64,000 nucleotides of DNA from Lachnospiraceae bacterium A2 (GTDB lineage Bacteria; Bacillota; Clostridia; Lachnospirales; Lachnospiraceae), in contig KE159639.1 in NCBI GenBank assembly GCA_000403315.2, positions 165,323 to 229,322 of the forward strand, written 5' to 3'. The translations under genes were made by a program, and so were the position numbers. The notes beneath the pieces are model-generated. The model was not told where the DNA came from and ran no database searches. It saw only the letters and a list, made by a program, of their open reading frames with translations. Below, one piece after another: positions 35,759-43,486 of the stretch; position 1 is the first letter of the stretch; each line of letters begins with the position of its first letter.

Positions 35759-35857
35759 TTAATGGGGAGTCCTGCCTGCCGTCACCGAGGTAAATCTGTA
35801 AGTTATCTTAATGAAGTTGCTGTTGCCGCCGTTTTTATTGTTATTAAGCTTCATCAT
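35759..35857 (-). CDS. 32-residue leader peptide of the ABC exporter operon
   Basis: Small ORF starting MMKLNNNKNGG, Asn/Lys/Gly-rich at first and ending RFTSVTAGRTPH before a TAA stop. The ATG at 35857 follows GCGAGG with 6-base spacing. The promoter is about 65 bases upstream of it. The stop codon abuts the first arm of the enclosing RNA stem. No homologous family was recalled. The role as a translation sensor for ribosome-targeting antibiotics is inferred from the layout (short ORF, structured RNA, terminator, multidrug exporter). Confidence 0.75.
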   Translation of the reverse strand: MMKLNNNKNGGNSNFIKITYRFTSVTAGRTPH

Positions 35858-35928
35858 GTTTTACCTCGCTTTCTTTATTATTTGCAGCAAAGCAGGAAAT
35901 TTGCCTTCCTGCTTTGGATGCTTTCTCT

Positions 35929-35957
35929 ATTAAAACATAGGTGTTAAAATTTGTCAA
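35929..35957 (-). promoter_or_regulatory. Sigma-A promoter for the exporter leader
   Basis: Perfect TTGACA (35952-35957), 17-base spacer, TTTAAT (35929-35934) on the minus strand. It predicts a start near 35922. Such a strong promoter ahead of an attenuator fits constitutive initiation with control by termination. Confidence 0.9.
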
Positions 35958-36013
35958 TTACTTAATTGTTTTAAGTTTCCCCATTTTTTTATTATAGCCA
36001 ATATTATTACTCT

Positions 36014-36059
36014 GGCAGCATAGGCATCTTGCACAAAAAGCAGCTTTTGCGCTACGCCC
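36014..36059 (-). repeat. 26-bp dispersed repeat with adjoining hairpin, copy 1
   Basis: The + strand has GGCAGCATAGGCATCTTGCA continuing to 36039, identical over 26 bases to 45138-45163. On the minus strand it directly follows a GCGCAAAAGC/CTTTTTGTGC hairpin. It is about 90 bases downstream of the FtsX-type gene and may be part of its 3' end. Confidence 0.7.
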
Positions 36060-36130
36060 ATACCATTTCGCATACTGCACTTTTCCATCCTCCACAGGCT
36101 CCTTTCCGATCCCTCCCCCACTTACCCCTG

Positions 36131-38536
36131 TCAATTCTCCACGCCCCGCAGGCGTTCCACCAGCGTTTCCTTAGAAAAACTGTGCAAAGACGCAAACGTA
36201 ATGGAAAAAGGAACAATCAGAAGCAAAGCTGCATAAGCAAGGGCAAAGGCTGCCGGGAACCGGAACGCCATATAAAACGCCCCATTGCTGTAAAGGGCCT
36301 GGCACAGCGCATATCCGCAGAGGGTGCCTGCTGCCATAGTAATGCCCATGGCCACCGATGACAGGAACAGGCTTTCCCCAAGGAGCATCTGCCGGATTTG
36401 CCCCTTTCCCATGCCAATGGATTCCAACATGGCAAGTTCCTGCTTGCGTGTCACGATATTAGTAATCATCGTATTCATCATGCTTAAGATGCTGAACATC
36501 ATAATAAATATGGCGAGCCCGCTGATTGCCCCAAATAGCTGGTCTACATTCTGCTTATAGGCAACCCTGCGCTCCGCAAGGGTTTCCATGGTAAGCTCCG
36601 GCCGTCCTGCAACCAGTTCTGCAAGCTTTTCCCCAATCGCATCTTCCTGTTCCGGCTCCGTGGATACTTGAAGGCTGGAATTCAGGCTCTGGTAAGACAC
36701 CATCCCCAGCACGGACTGCTCTGGCATTAAAAACCATGCCCCTGCCTCATTGAAGTCCAAGGTATACTGCCCATTTAAAATGCCAAGAACCGTAACTTCC
36801 TGTTCTGCCATTTTACTTCCGTCATAATAACGGAACACAATCTTATCGCCTACCTCAAACTTCCAGCCATAAATTTCCTCTGCCACAGAATTCCCAGCCA
36901 CAAGGACAGAACCGCCTCCCATCAGGCTCCCGTAATCTGCGCTTCCTTCTTCCAGGTACGTCCCAATTTTTCTGGTTTCCTCCTCGGATATCAGGCCTAC
37001 AAGGTCGTTCACCCCATATTCGCCATGCTTCGGGAAATCAAACACCACGCCAAGATTTTTCATGCCTGTTACCTGCTTTACCCCGTCCCAGGCAGATATT
37101 TCTTCCACCATGCCCGCCAAAGGTTTTTTGGCCTGGAGGCCGCTCAGACCATATTCATCCAGTTCAATGGCAGAATTGGCATAGTTAATATCAAATTCTG
37201 CATCTGTAAATTGCCCCTGCCTTACATACTGTTCCCTGTCAAAAGAGGACATATAAGTTGCCGCAGCCATAAAGAGGATCCCGCCAAACCCAAGGGAAAG
37301 CATGGTAAGCCCAGCCTTCTTCCTGTTTTTGGAAAAATTCATCCTGCCCAGCCCAAGGGGCGTAAGGCTGCGGCAGACCTTTTTATTTGCAGCCTGTTCC
37401 ATCCCGCCCTGCGGCAGGTAACGGAGGGCTTCCATTGGGGAAACAGATGCTGCAGTCCTGGCAGGCCTATGGATGGAAACCATAGTTATCCCATAGACAG
37501 CCGCAAATACAAGGGCAGCCGCGCCCACTGCATTTGCTGCCGAAAATCCATCCGGGACCATAAAATACCCGGCAGCCCCTCCAACCAAAATCCCAAGGGG
37601 CGCTGACCGCAGGAACAGCAAAGCGCCCTCACGGGAAACAAATTTTTTCATCTGCTTTTTCGTCATCCCTATAGTCCTAAGCTGCCCATACTGATGGATT
37701 TTCCCAATGACAGAAAGGTAAAACACGCCGTAAACCACAAGGATGCTGGCAAGCAGGATAAACGCCCCCACTACGCCGTATAAGCTGGCAGACTGCATGT
37801 TGACAGAACGGGAATCCAGAAAAGCCTTTGAGGGGCTGATGTTTTTCCGTTCCACCCCTGCATCCTGTCCAATCTTGTACATAATTTCCTTGCATTCCCC
37901 AGCCGGGAGGCCTTCTGCCCCCGTAAGCTTTGCGTACACCGTAAAGGGCTGCCCTTTCAATTGGCTGCCAGCGCGGGCATACTTTTCGGAAAAAAACACT
38001 GGGAACTGTTTCGTATTTTCCCCTCCTTCCAAAATGCCGGATACCGTAAATGTTTCTGTATTCCCATCATAAAAATGAAATGCCACTTCACTGCCAACGG
38101 CTGGCTCTATGCCCATCTTTTCCAGCAAAGCCGCCTGCAGGGCAACTTCCTGTTCCCTTGTGGGCATGTTCCCGTTTTCCAGCGCAGCTATTTTGATTTC
38201 CCCGGACAGGCTGCTCACATAATAAGGCATGACGTCAAACCCTTCCATCCCTGAAAGGATTCCTTCCTTTACCTGTACCTGGCAGGCAATCCGCTGATCT
38301 TCCTTTAGCCGCTCCACCTGCCCCTCCGTAAGGTTGTAATAGCTGACTTGCTGCCTGTGGGAAAGCGCATTTTTCGTCTGCTGGCGCTGCCCCATGGAAA
38401 ACATCAGGATTGCCATCAGCAAAGCGGAAGCCAGGGCAATCGTAACCATTACAAAAATGTTGCGCATACGGCTTGATTTCAGGCTTTTTTTTGCCATCAG
38501 GGAAACCATTCCCCTTGTTATTTTCCTATCCTTCAT
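36131..38536 (-). CDS. FtsX-family ABC transporter permease, large, two FtsX domains
   Basis: 801-residue membrane protein. An N-terminal helix (NIFVMVTIALASALLMAILM) comes before a long extracellular domain. A first group of helices (about 250-360) is followed by a linker with NKKVCRSLTPLGLGRMNFSK, which is the start of the second FtsX half (helix, extracellular domain, three C-terminal helices). Such permeases work with a LolD/MacB-type ATPase in peptide-antibiotic sensing or resistance, or in lipoprotein/peptide export. The ATPase gene lies immediately upstream (55 bases). The ATG follows AAAGGGACAGGA. Confidence 0.88.
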   Translation of the reverse strand: MKDRKITRGMVSLMAKKSLKSSRMRNIFVMVTIALASALLMAILMFSMGQRQQTKNALSHRQQVSYYNLTEGQVERLKEDQRIACQVQVKEGILSGMEGFDVMPYYVSSLSGEIKIAALENGNMPTREQEVALQAALLEKMGIEPAVGSEVAFHFYDGNTETFTVSGILEGGENTKQFPVFFSEKYARAGSQLKGQPFTVYAKLTGAEGLPAGECKEIMYKIGQDAGVERKNISPSKAFLDSRSVNMQSASLYGVVGAFILLASILVVYGVFYLSVIGKIHQYGQLRTIGMTKKQMKKFVSREGALLFLRSAPLGILVGGAAGYFMVPDGFSAANAVGAAALVFAAVYGITMVSIHRPARTAASVSPMEALRYLPQGGMEQAANKKVCRSLTPLGLGRMNFSKNRKKAGLTMLSLGFGGILFMAAATYMSSFDREQYVRQGQFTDAEFDINYANSAIELDEYGLSGLQAKKPLAGMVEEISAWDGVKQVTGMKNLGVVFDFPKHGEYGVNDLVGLISEEETRKIGTYLEEGSADYGSLMGGGSVLVAGNSVAEEIYGWKFEVGDKIVFRYYDGSKMAEQEVTVLGILNGQYTLDFNEAGAWFLMPEQSVLGMVSYQSLNSSLQVSTEPEQEDAIGEKLAELVAGRPELTMETLAERRVAYKQNVDQLFGAISGLAIFIMMFSILSMMNTMITNIVTRKQELAMLESIGMGKGQIRQMLLGESLFLSSVAMGITMAAGTLCGYALCQALYSNGAFYMAFRFPAAFALAYAALLLIVPFSITFASLHSFSKETLVERLRGVEN

Positions 38537-38591
38537 TGTCCTGTCCCTTTCATTTTTTTATGTCCTGAATTACAGGATGAAGACTCCCACA

Positions 38592-39269
38592 TCACCTTTG
38601 CTGCATGCAGATTTTCCCGTCCTCAATCCGGATCCTTACGTCCGCCTTTTGGGCAATTTCCGGATTGTGGGTAATCATGACAATTGTCTGGCAGAATTTT
38701 TCGCTGGTCATTTTCAGAAGGCTTACGACTTTCTCACTGGTGCGGCTGTCCAGGTTCCCGGTTGGCTCGTCTGCCAAAATAATGGCAGGCTTGGAAACCA
38801 GCGCCCTGGCAATTGCCACCCTCTGCTGCTGGCCGCCGGATAGATGGCTGGGGTAATTTGCAAGCTTTCCGTCCAGCTCCAGGAAATGGGCAACCTCCTC
38901 CACAAACCCCTTGTCCTCAAGCTTACCGTCCAGCCGGACAGGCAGCACAATATTTTCATATGCCGTTAAGTAGGGAATCAAATTGTAATTCTGGAAAATA
39001 AAACCAATCCGTTTCCGCCGGAATACTGTAAGCTGCTCGTCCCCCATCTGGCTGATATCCCTGCCTTCCACCTCCACGCTGCCCGACGTCGGGGAATCCA
39101 GGCCTCCAAGCATATTTAAAAGCGTGGATTTCCCGCTGCCGGAGGTGCCGATAATTGCGGCAAACTGCCCGCCCTCCACGGACACATTTACATTATCCAG
39201 CGCTTTTACAAGGCTTTCTTCCTTGCCATAATATTTTTTCAGGTTTGTTGCTTTCAGTATCATTTCCAT
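38592..39269 (-). CDS. ABC transporter ATP-binding protein (LolD/MacB/BceA type)
   Basis: 225-residue ATPase partner of the FtsX-type permease. Walker A is GTSGSGKSTLL, the Q-loop is FIFQNYNLIPYLTA, the signature is LSGGQQQRVAIAR, Walker B is IILADEPTGNLD and the H-loop is MITHNPEIA. The ATG at 39269 follows GATAGGAGG. The two-component genes upstream (histidine kinase and decayed regulator) could once have controlled it; a terminator-like hairpin stands between. Confidence 0.93.
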   Translation of the reverse strand: MEMILKATNLKKYYGKEESLVKALDNVNVSVEGGQFAAIIGTSGSGKSTLLNMLGGLDSPTSGSVEVEGRDISQMGDEQLTVFRRKRIGFIFQNYNLIPYLTAYENIVLPVRLDGKLEDKGFVEEVAHFLELDGKLANYPSHLSGGQQQRVAIARALVSKPAIILADEPTGNLDSRTSEKVVSLLKMTSEKFCQTIVMITHNPEIAQKADVRIRIEDGKICMQQR

Positions 39270-39345
39270 TGTCCTCCTATCATTTCACCGGCGGTTCCGT
39301 GTTCTCTTGGGAACATCTTACTGTATTTTTCTGGAAATACAAGAA

Positions 39346-39373
39346 GCGGCGCAGATTCTAACATCTACGCCGC
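39346..39373 (-). terminator. Terminator-like hairpin after the histidine kinase gene
   Basis: On the minus strand, GCGGCGTAGAT and ATCTGCGCCGC form an 11-bp stem followed by TTCTTGTATTT, a weak T-rich tail. It separates the two-component genes from the ABC pair. Confidence 0.6.
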
Positions 39374-39439
39374 AAATTCTAAGATGCCCCTGTCCCCTGG
39401 CACCATCCTTCCATGTATGGTATTGTATTTGCATTATAC

Positions 39440-40732
39440 TTACCCTTTCGGGATTGGGATTAAAATTTTCAGGACAAACTTTTCTTTTTCCTGCTTCGCC
39501 ACTAGCTGCCCGCCATATTTTTCCGCAGCCTTCTTCATATTCAAAATGCCAAACCCATGCAGGAACCTGTCCGCCTTGGAGGTTCGGCGGTTCCCTGTCC
39601 CTTCCTCCGGCACACAGGGATTTTCAATGCGGATGGAAACAAAATCCTGCACCCGCCCGGCCTTTAACAGGATTGCCCTCTGGCCTTCCGGAAGCTTTCC
39701 ATCGGCTTCCATGGCATTGTCAAGGCCGTTGCCAAATATAGTACTCAAGTCCAACGGCTCAATAAAACCTATTCCGTGGAAATCCACCATAGCGGAAAAA
39801 TCCACATGCTGTTCCCGGGCTTTTTCCGCCTTATCCTTAAGGATAATGTCCAGAAATTCATTCCCTGTCCGGGCATAGTCCTCATAGCCTGCAATCTGGG
39901 CGCGCAGTTCCTTTGCCATCTGTTTCGCATCCTCCTGCCCCTGGCTCTTTTCCAGCACCAGCAGGTGGTTTTTCATATCATGGTAAACGGAACGGACACG
40001 TTCTTCCTCCTTCATTTTCCCCCGGTAATAATTCTGCTGCATTTTTAACCTTTCCAGTTGGCAGGCAGCCTGCATGGCGTCCCCCAGGCGCGCGACAAGG
40101 CAGACGCAGCCCAGGGAGGAAAAAATAGCCGCAATGCACAGGGGATAAATGGCAAAGGATTCCCCAATGTCAAAATATATCGCTGTAAAACAGCCAATCC
40201 CCGACACAATAATAAGGGAATCCACAATCAGCCATGTGCCTGCCGTCAGGTTCAGGCGGACGTGCTGGAGAGGCTTTTTCAAAAACAGATAAATGCCGCC
40301 CCAAAACAGCAGGCGGATGAAAACGGCAGCCGCAAAAATGGCTGCATCTGCAAGGCGGGTGCCCTCCGTCCACATTTCATTTAAGGCCGGCGCATCTGCC
40401 ACAGCAAAAAAAATCTGCGACGACGCATCCATCATCAGAAAATTCACGGAAACCGTAATGGGATAAAAAATAAAAGCAGCCGTCATTTTTTCCATCATTT
40501 TTCCCTGATGGAACAGGATAAGGTACAGTGCAAGCCCAATGAAAGACAGCAGGATGCCGTCAAGGTCATGCCGGTAAATAATCACCCCTGCAAGGTGGCG
40601 GGACAGGGCAAAAGCCAGCAGCCGGAGCAGGCTGCCCTTCCGCAGGGGGATAAAGGTATGCAGCATCCAAAAAAATAAGAGCTGGTAAGCCAGCACAAAG
40701 GCAAAGGCAGCAAATTGCAGTAAAGGAATCAC
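39440..40732 (-). CDS. AgrC/LytS-like sensor histidine kinase (GHKL)
   Basis: 430-residue membrane kinase. Six to seven N-terminal hydrophobic segments (1-215) precede a dimerisation helix with the H-box VYHDMKNHLLVLE (about 250-262). A GHKL ATPase has the N-box DLSTIFGNGLDNAMEAD and the G-box FLHGFGILNMKKAAEKYGG. This is the peptide-quorum/bacteriocin kinase type. The GTG start overlaps the stop of the regulator gene by 4 bases (GTGA) behind a GGGGGGAG site, so the two were co-translated. The partner regulator is damaged, so the kinase may now be orphaned or signal to another LytTR protein. Confidence 0.9.
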   Translation of the reverse strand: MIPLLQFAAFAFVLAYQLLFFWMLHTFIPLRKGSLLRLLAFALSRHLAGVIIYRHDLDGILLSFIGLALYLILFHQGKMMEKMTAAFIFYPITVSVNFLMMDASSQIFFAVADAPALNEMWTEGTRLADAAIFAAAVFIRLLFWGGIYLFLKKPLQHVRLNLTAGTWLIVDSLIIVSGIGCFTAIYFDIGESFAIYPLCIAAIFSSLGCVCLVARLGDAMQAACQLERLKMQQNYYRGKMKEEERVRSVYHDMKNHLLVLEKSQGQEDAKQMAKELRAQIAGYEDYARTGNEFLDIILKDKAEKAREQHVDFSAMVDFHGIGFIEPLDLSTIFGNGLDNAMEADGKLPEGQRAILLKAGRVQDFVSIRIENPCVPEEGTGNRRTSKADRFLHGFGILNMKKAAEKYGGQLVAKQEKEKFVLKILIPIPKG

Positions 40733-41154
40733 AGCAGCTCCCCCCAGTACTCCGCCATCCTCTGCATAAACCCATTCCGCTTTGGCTGGCTGATTGGAAG
40801 GCGCTCCCCGGTCGTTAAGACTGCCTCCACGCCCTCAGCGCCCCGGACAAACGAAAGGTTTACCGCAAAACTCTGGTGGCAGCGGGCAAACTGGGGCTGG
40901 GTGCAGAGAAGGGCGGATATTTCCTTCATATTTTTATATTTGACAGGCTTTAACAGGTAATTCACGGCATGGAATTCATATCCTTTCCGCATATACTGTT
41001 TTAAGGAAGTCAGGAAAATAAGCCCCGCCGCGCCGTCCATCCTGCGGAGCTCCTCATCTGCCTTTAAGCCATTTGCCTTTTCCATTTTTATGTCCATGAA
41101 AACCAAGCCAAAATCCGGCTTGTACTCCTGCAGTAAGATTGCTATTTTAAACAC
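40729..41154 (-). pseudogene. LytTR response regulator with two in-frame internal deletions
   Basis: The 141-residue product should be about 235-250. It opens MFKIAI, the normal start of receiver domains, but passes directly to LLQEYKPDFGLVFMDIKM, losing about 40 residues including the acidic pair. The phospho-acceptor Asp (FMDIKM) and the receiver Lys (LLKPVKY) remain. After LLKPVKY it jumps to MKEISALLCTQPQFARCHQS, losing about 50-60 residues between receiver and the end of the LytTR domain. The GTG start and ribosome site (ATAGGAG) are intact. It is probably non-functional, although the frame is open throughout. Confidence 0.78.
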
Positions 41155-41239
41155 TTCTGTAATCTCCTATAACCGTTATTTTTATACCACCATAGTGTAT
41201 TATATAAAAAGATTTTTGGGAAATCAAGATCCCTGCGCC

Positions 41240-41434
41240 ATGGATACAGGCGGCAGAAGGGTATTCAGCAGGGCATACAGCAAGGCCTACAGAAGGGAAA
41301 AAACCTGCTGGCAGCCCTTGTAGGCCTATCTGGCACGTGACAAACGTTTCCAAGATTTGGAGCACCTCTCCGATATGGGGCTAAGGAAGGAGTTATACGA
41401 AGAATATAACCTAACGGGAAAAAACAAAAGTTAG
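41240..41434 (+). pseudogene. Possible Rpn-family nuclease tail fragment, frameshifted
   Basis: One frame reads QKGIQQGIQQGLQKGKNLLA, the Gly/Gln repeat tail of Rpn-like proteins. Another frame (ATG frame, after an internal stop) reads ARDKRFQDLEHLSDMGLRKE and ends at 41434. The pieces lie in different frames, with no start or catalytic core. It is in the 380-base gap between the regulator and the ABC-2 permease gene. Confidence 0.4.
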
Positions 41435-41534
41435 AGCAATACGTAACTGCCCACTGGGACAGAAGGATTCCGTCCATCCATCCCAGCCGGCAGGAAATTG
41501 GCAAAACGCCAAACAGAACATTTCCCCAGAACCA

Positions 41535-42296
41535 CTACAGCCTTCTTTTATCAAAGCAAACTGCCCCGGCAGCCAGACACAGCGCCGCCATTATCACTGC
41601 CGCAGCTATCCCTCCGCCATAGCTTTCCGGTTTTTCTGCCCCATACAAAAGCGCTGTGCCTTCCATCAATTTTGCCGGAAGGAAAGAATGGAATGTTGGG
41701 AATAAGCCCAGCAAATAAACGCCAAAGGCTGCTCCGCCCGTCCCGGACAGCACCTGCGCGCTGCTCCCTGCAAAAGCAGAAACAAACGCCAGGACTGCAG
41801 CCACCCAAATGCCAAACAGCCAATAACAAGCCCCTGCAAAAAACAAGTCCCCTGCAATGCCATTATCCCAGAAATAGGCATTGTACCCATACGTAATCCC
41901 AAAACAGAGCCAATACAGCACCGTCCATGCCCCAAACAAAAACAATGTTTTTGCGCCAAGGATGCTCCGGCGGGACAGCCCCTTCGTTACCACCGGGACA
42001 AGGGTTCCCTTCTGGTATTCCCCCGTAAAGCTTCCGCTGCAAAGCAGCACAAAAATAACCAGCCCCATTGGAATGTTTTTATAAAACTGCGCCCACGAAA
42101 CCATGGCATCCACGGTAATTTCTGTAGTTACAATCCCTGTTCCTGCCATGGAATCCGACAGTGTTTCCATCAGCCATGGGGTCAGCTTAGCCAATGCAGG
42201 GCTCATAATGCCGAGCAGTACAAACACCATCAAAAGAACCATCAGCCGCCCCGTGCGGAGCCACTCCATCCACTCTTTCTTTAAAAATGCTTTCAT
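41535..42296 (-). CDS. ABC-2 type transporter permease
   Basis: 253-residue membrane subunit with six hydrophobic segments. It begins MKAFLKKEWMEWLRTGRLMV, typical of ABC-2 permeases (NatB/BcrB-like), and includes TGEYQKGTLVPVVTKGLSRR before the third segment. It works with the ATPase encoded just upstream (66 bases). Such ATPase and permease pairs downstream of an XRE regulator and a PLDc_N protein are a common Lachnospiraceae operon. Roles are probably export or resistance to antimicrobial peptides; the substrate is unknown. The ATG follows TTTGGAGG. Confidence 0.88.
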   Translation of the reverse strand: MKAFLKKEWMEWLRTGRLMVLLMVFVLLGIMSPALAKLTPWLMETLSDSMAGTGIVTTEITVDAMVSWAQFYKNIPMGLVIFVLLCSGSFTGEYQKGTLVPVVTKGLSRRSILGAKTLFLFGAWTVLYWLCFGITYGYNAYFWDNGIAGDLFFAGACYWLFGIWVAAVLAFVSAFAGSSAQVLSGTGGAAFGVYLLGLFPTFHSFLPAKLMEGTALLYGAEKPESYGGGIAAAVIMAALCLAAGAVCFDKRRL

Positions 42297-42362
42297 CCTC
42301 TCAATACCTCCAAAACTAATTTCCGCCAGCCAAGCCCATGTTCCATAACATCTGTATTTCCC

Positions 42363-43280
42363 TTACTTCCCAATAATTTCTAAAAACAAATCCTCCAACG
42401 CCGCTTCCTGCCGCTCCACCCGCAGGACTGGCAGTTTCTTTTCCGCTATAAAATGTAAGATTTCCCACAGCCGCCCCGTATCCTCTAAAAGAAGGCTTCC
42501 CTGTCCCGCCATTTTCAGGAAAGGGAACTGGGACAGAAGCAGCCTGGCATCTTCCGGACGCTCCGTTTCCAGTTCTGTTTTAGCGGCCTTCCTGCTTTTT
42601 TTCACTTCCTCCACAGAGCCTTGCAGGACAATTTCCCCGTTGTGGAGAAAAGCCACCTGGTCACAGATATGCTCCACATCTGAAAGGATATGTGTAGAAA
42701 ACAGCACCGTTGCCTGTTCCTTCGCAGAAACCAGGATATCCAGCAGTTCCTTGCGCCCCGCTGGGTCAAGGGCTGAGGTTGGCTCGTCGCAAATCAGGAG
42801 TTTTGGCCTTCCAAACAGCGCCTGCGCTATCCCAAGCCGCTGCTTCATCCCCCGGGAAAAGCCCTTAATCCGGCCTTTTTCCTTTTCCAGGCCCACCAAA
42901 TGCAGCAATTCCCCTGTCCGTTCCCTGATTTCCTTTTTTTCCATGCCAGCAATTTCCCCGCAAAACTGCAAATACTCTGCTGGGGACATATAAGAATAAA
43001 ATTCCGGCACATCCGGCAGGTAGCCCACAAACCGGTTGGTGGGGGTATTCCCATAGCGGACGGGCATCCCATTGACTTGGATTTCCCCGCTGCTGCAGGA
43101 CAGAAGCCCCAGCACCAGCTTCATTGCCGTGGTCTTGCCAGCCCCATTTTTCCCTACAAACCCAAACACCGTGTGCTCTGGGACAGAAAAATCCACGTCC
43201 CGCAGCACCTGTTTTTCCCCAAAGCGCTTCTCCACATGGGAAAGGGTTAAGATATTCCTGCCAGTTCCCCTTCCTGCCAT
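42363..43280 (-). CDS. ABC transporter ATP-binding protein (BcrA/NatA type)
   Basis: 305-residue ATPase with Walker A GKNGAGKTTAMKL, Q-loop GYLPDVPEFYSYMSPAEY, signature FSRGMKQRLGIAQ, Walker B LLICDEPTSALD and H-loop STHILSD. A C-terminal extension of about 85 residues is typical of drug-resistance ATPases of this type. It starts 1 base after the PLDc_N gene stop, behind AAAGGAGGAG. It powers the ABC-2 permease downstream. Confidence 0.92.
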   Translation of the reverse strand: MAGRGTGRNILTLSHVEKRFGEKQVLRDVDFSVPEHTVFGFVGKNGAGKTTAMKLVLGLLSCSSGEIQVNGMPVRYGNTPTNRFVGYLPDVPEFYSYMSPAEYLQFCGEIAGMEKKEIRERTGELLHLVGLEKEKGRIKGFSRGMKQRLGIAQALFGRPKLLICDEPTSALDPAGRKELLDILVSAKEQATVLFSTHILSDVEHICDQVAFLHNGEIVLQGSVEEVKKSRKAAKTELETERPEDARLLLSQFPFLKMAGQGSLLLEDTGRLWEILHFIAEKKLPVLRVERQEAALEDLFLEIIGK

Positions 43281-43281
43281 T

Positions 43282-43485
43282 TCAGCTCTCCTCCTTCCCT
43301 AAAAGGAAATACAGTATTGGGCCGATAAACTGCATCCCGATGACAGCCACCGCAATCCACAGCCCCCGGCTTCCCCGTTTATAAGTATTATGGGTCAAAA
43401 TGTGGTGAATTGTATAAGCCAGCAATGCAAGTTCCACAACAGCCAGCGGAACTAAAAACGGCAAAACCTCTTGTATTGTAAGCAT
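43282..43485 (-). CDS. PLDc_N-domain small membrane protein
   Basis: 67-residue protein with two transmembrane helices. The first (FLVPLAVVELALLAYTIHHI) and the second (GLWIAVAVIGMQFIGPILYF) follow the phospholipase D nuclease N-terminal (PLDc_N) pattern ending in YFLLGKEES. In this family the domain often stands alone beside ABC-2 transporters and may help assemble them; that role is not proven. The ATG at 43485 lies behind AAGGAGG and 1 base from the stop of the regulator gene. Confidence 0.85.
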   Translation of the reverse strand: MLTIQEVLPFLVPLAVVELALLAYTIHHILTHNTYKRGSRGLWIAVAVIGMQFIGPILYFLLGKEES

Positions 43486-43486
43486 A

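Larger units (their letters stand above)
35610..35922 (-). ncRNA. Structured 5' leader RNA of the ABC exporter (candidate ribosome-mediated attenuator)
   Basis: Predicted transcript of about 310 bases. A 5' hairpin (AAAGCAGGAA/TTTCCTGCTTT, 35888-35918) comes first, then the leader ORF. Directly after its stop, AATCCCCATAA (35750-35760) can pair with TTATGGGATT (35679-35688). This encloses two hairpins: GCCC/GGGC at 35737-35748, and a ~13-bp stem at 35698-35734. A further hairpin, GTGCG/CGCAC (35661-35677), precedes the terminator. A ribosome on the last leader codons would cover the first arm of the enclosing stem. That suggests translation-coupled attenuation like bmrB-bmrCD; a small-molecule riboswitch is an alternative. 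Confidence 0.75.

Noticed and set aside
35720-35947. 75-codon + strand open frame opposite the exporter leader.
   Set aside because: The opposite strand carries a consensus promoter, leader ORF, paired stems and a terminator that explain the region better.
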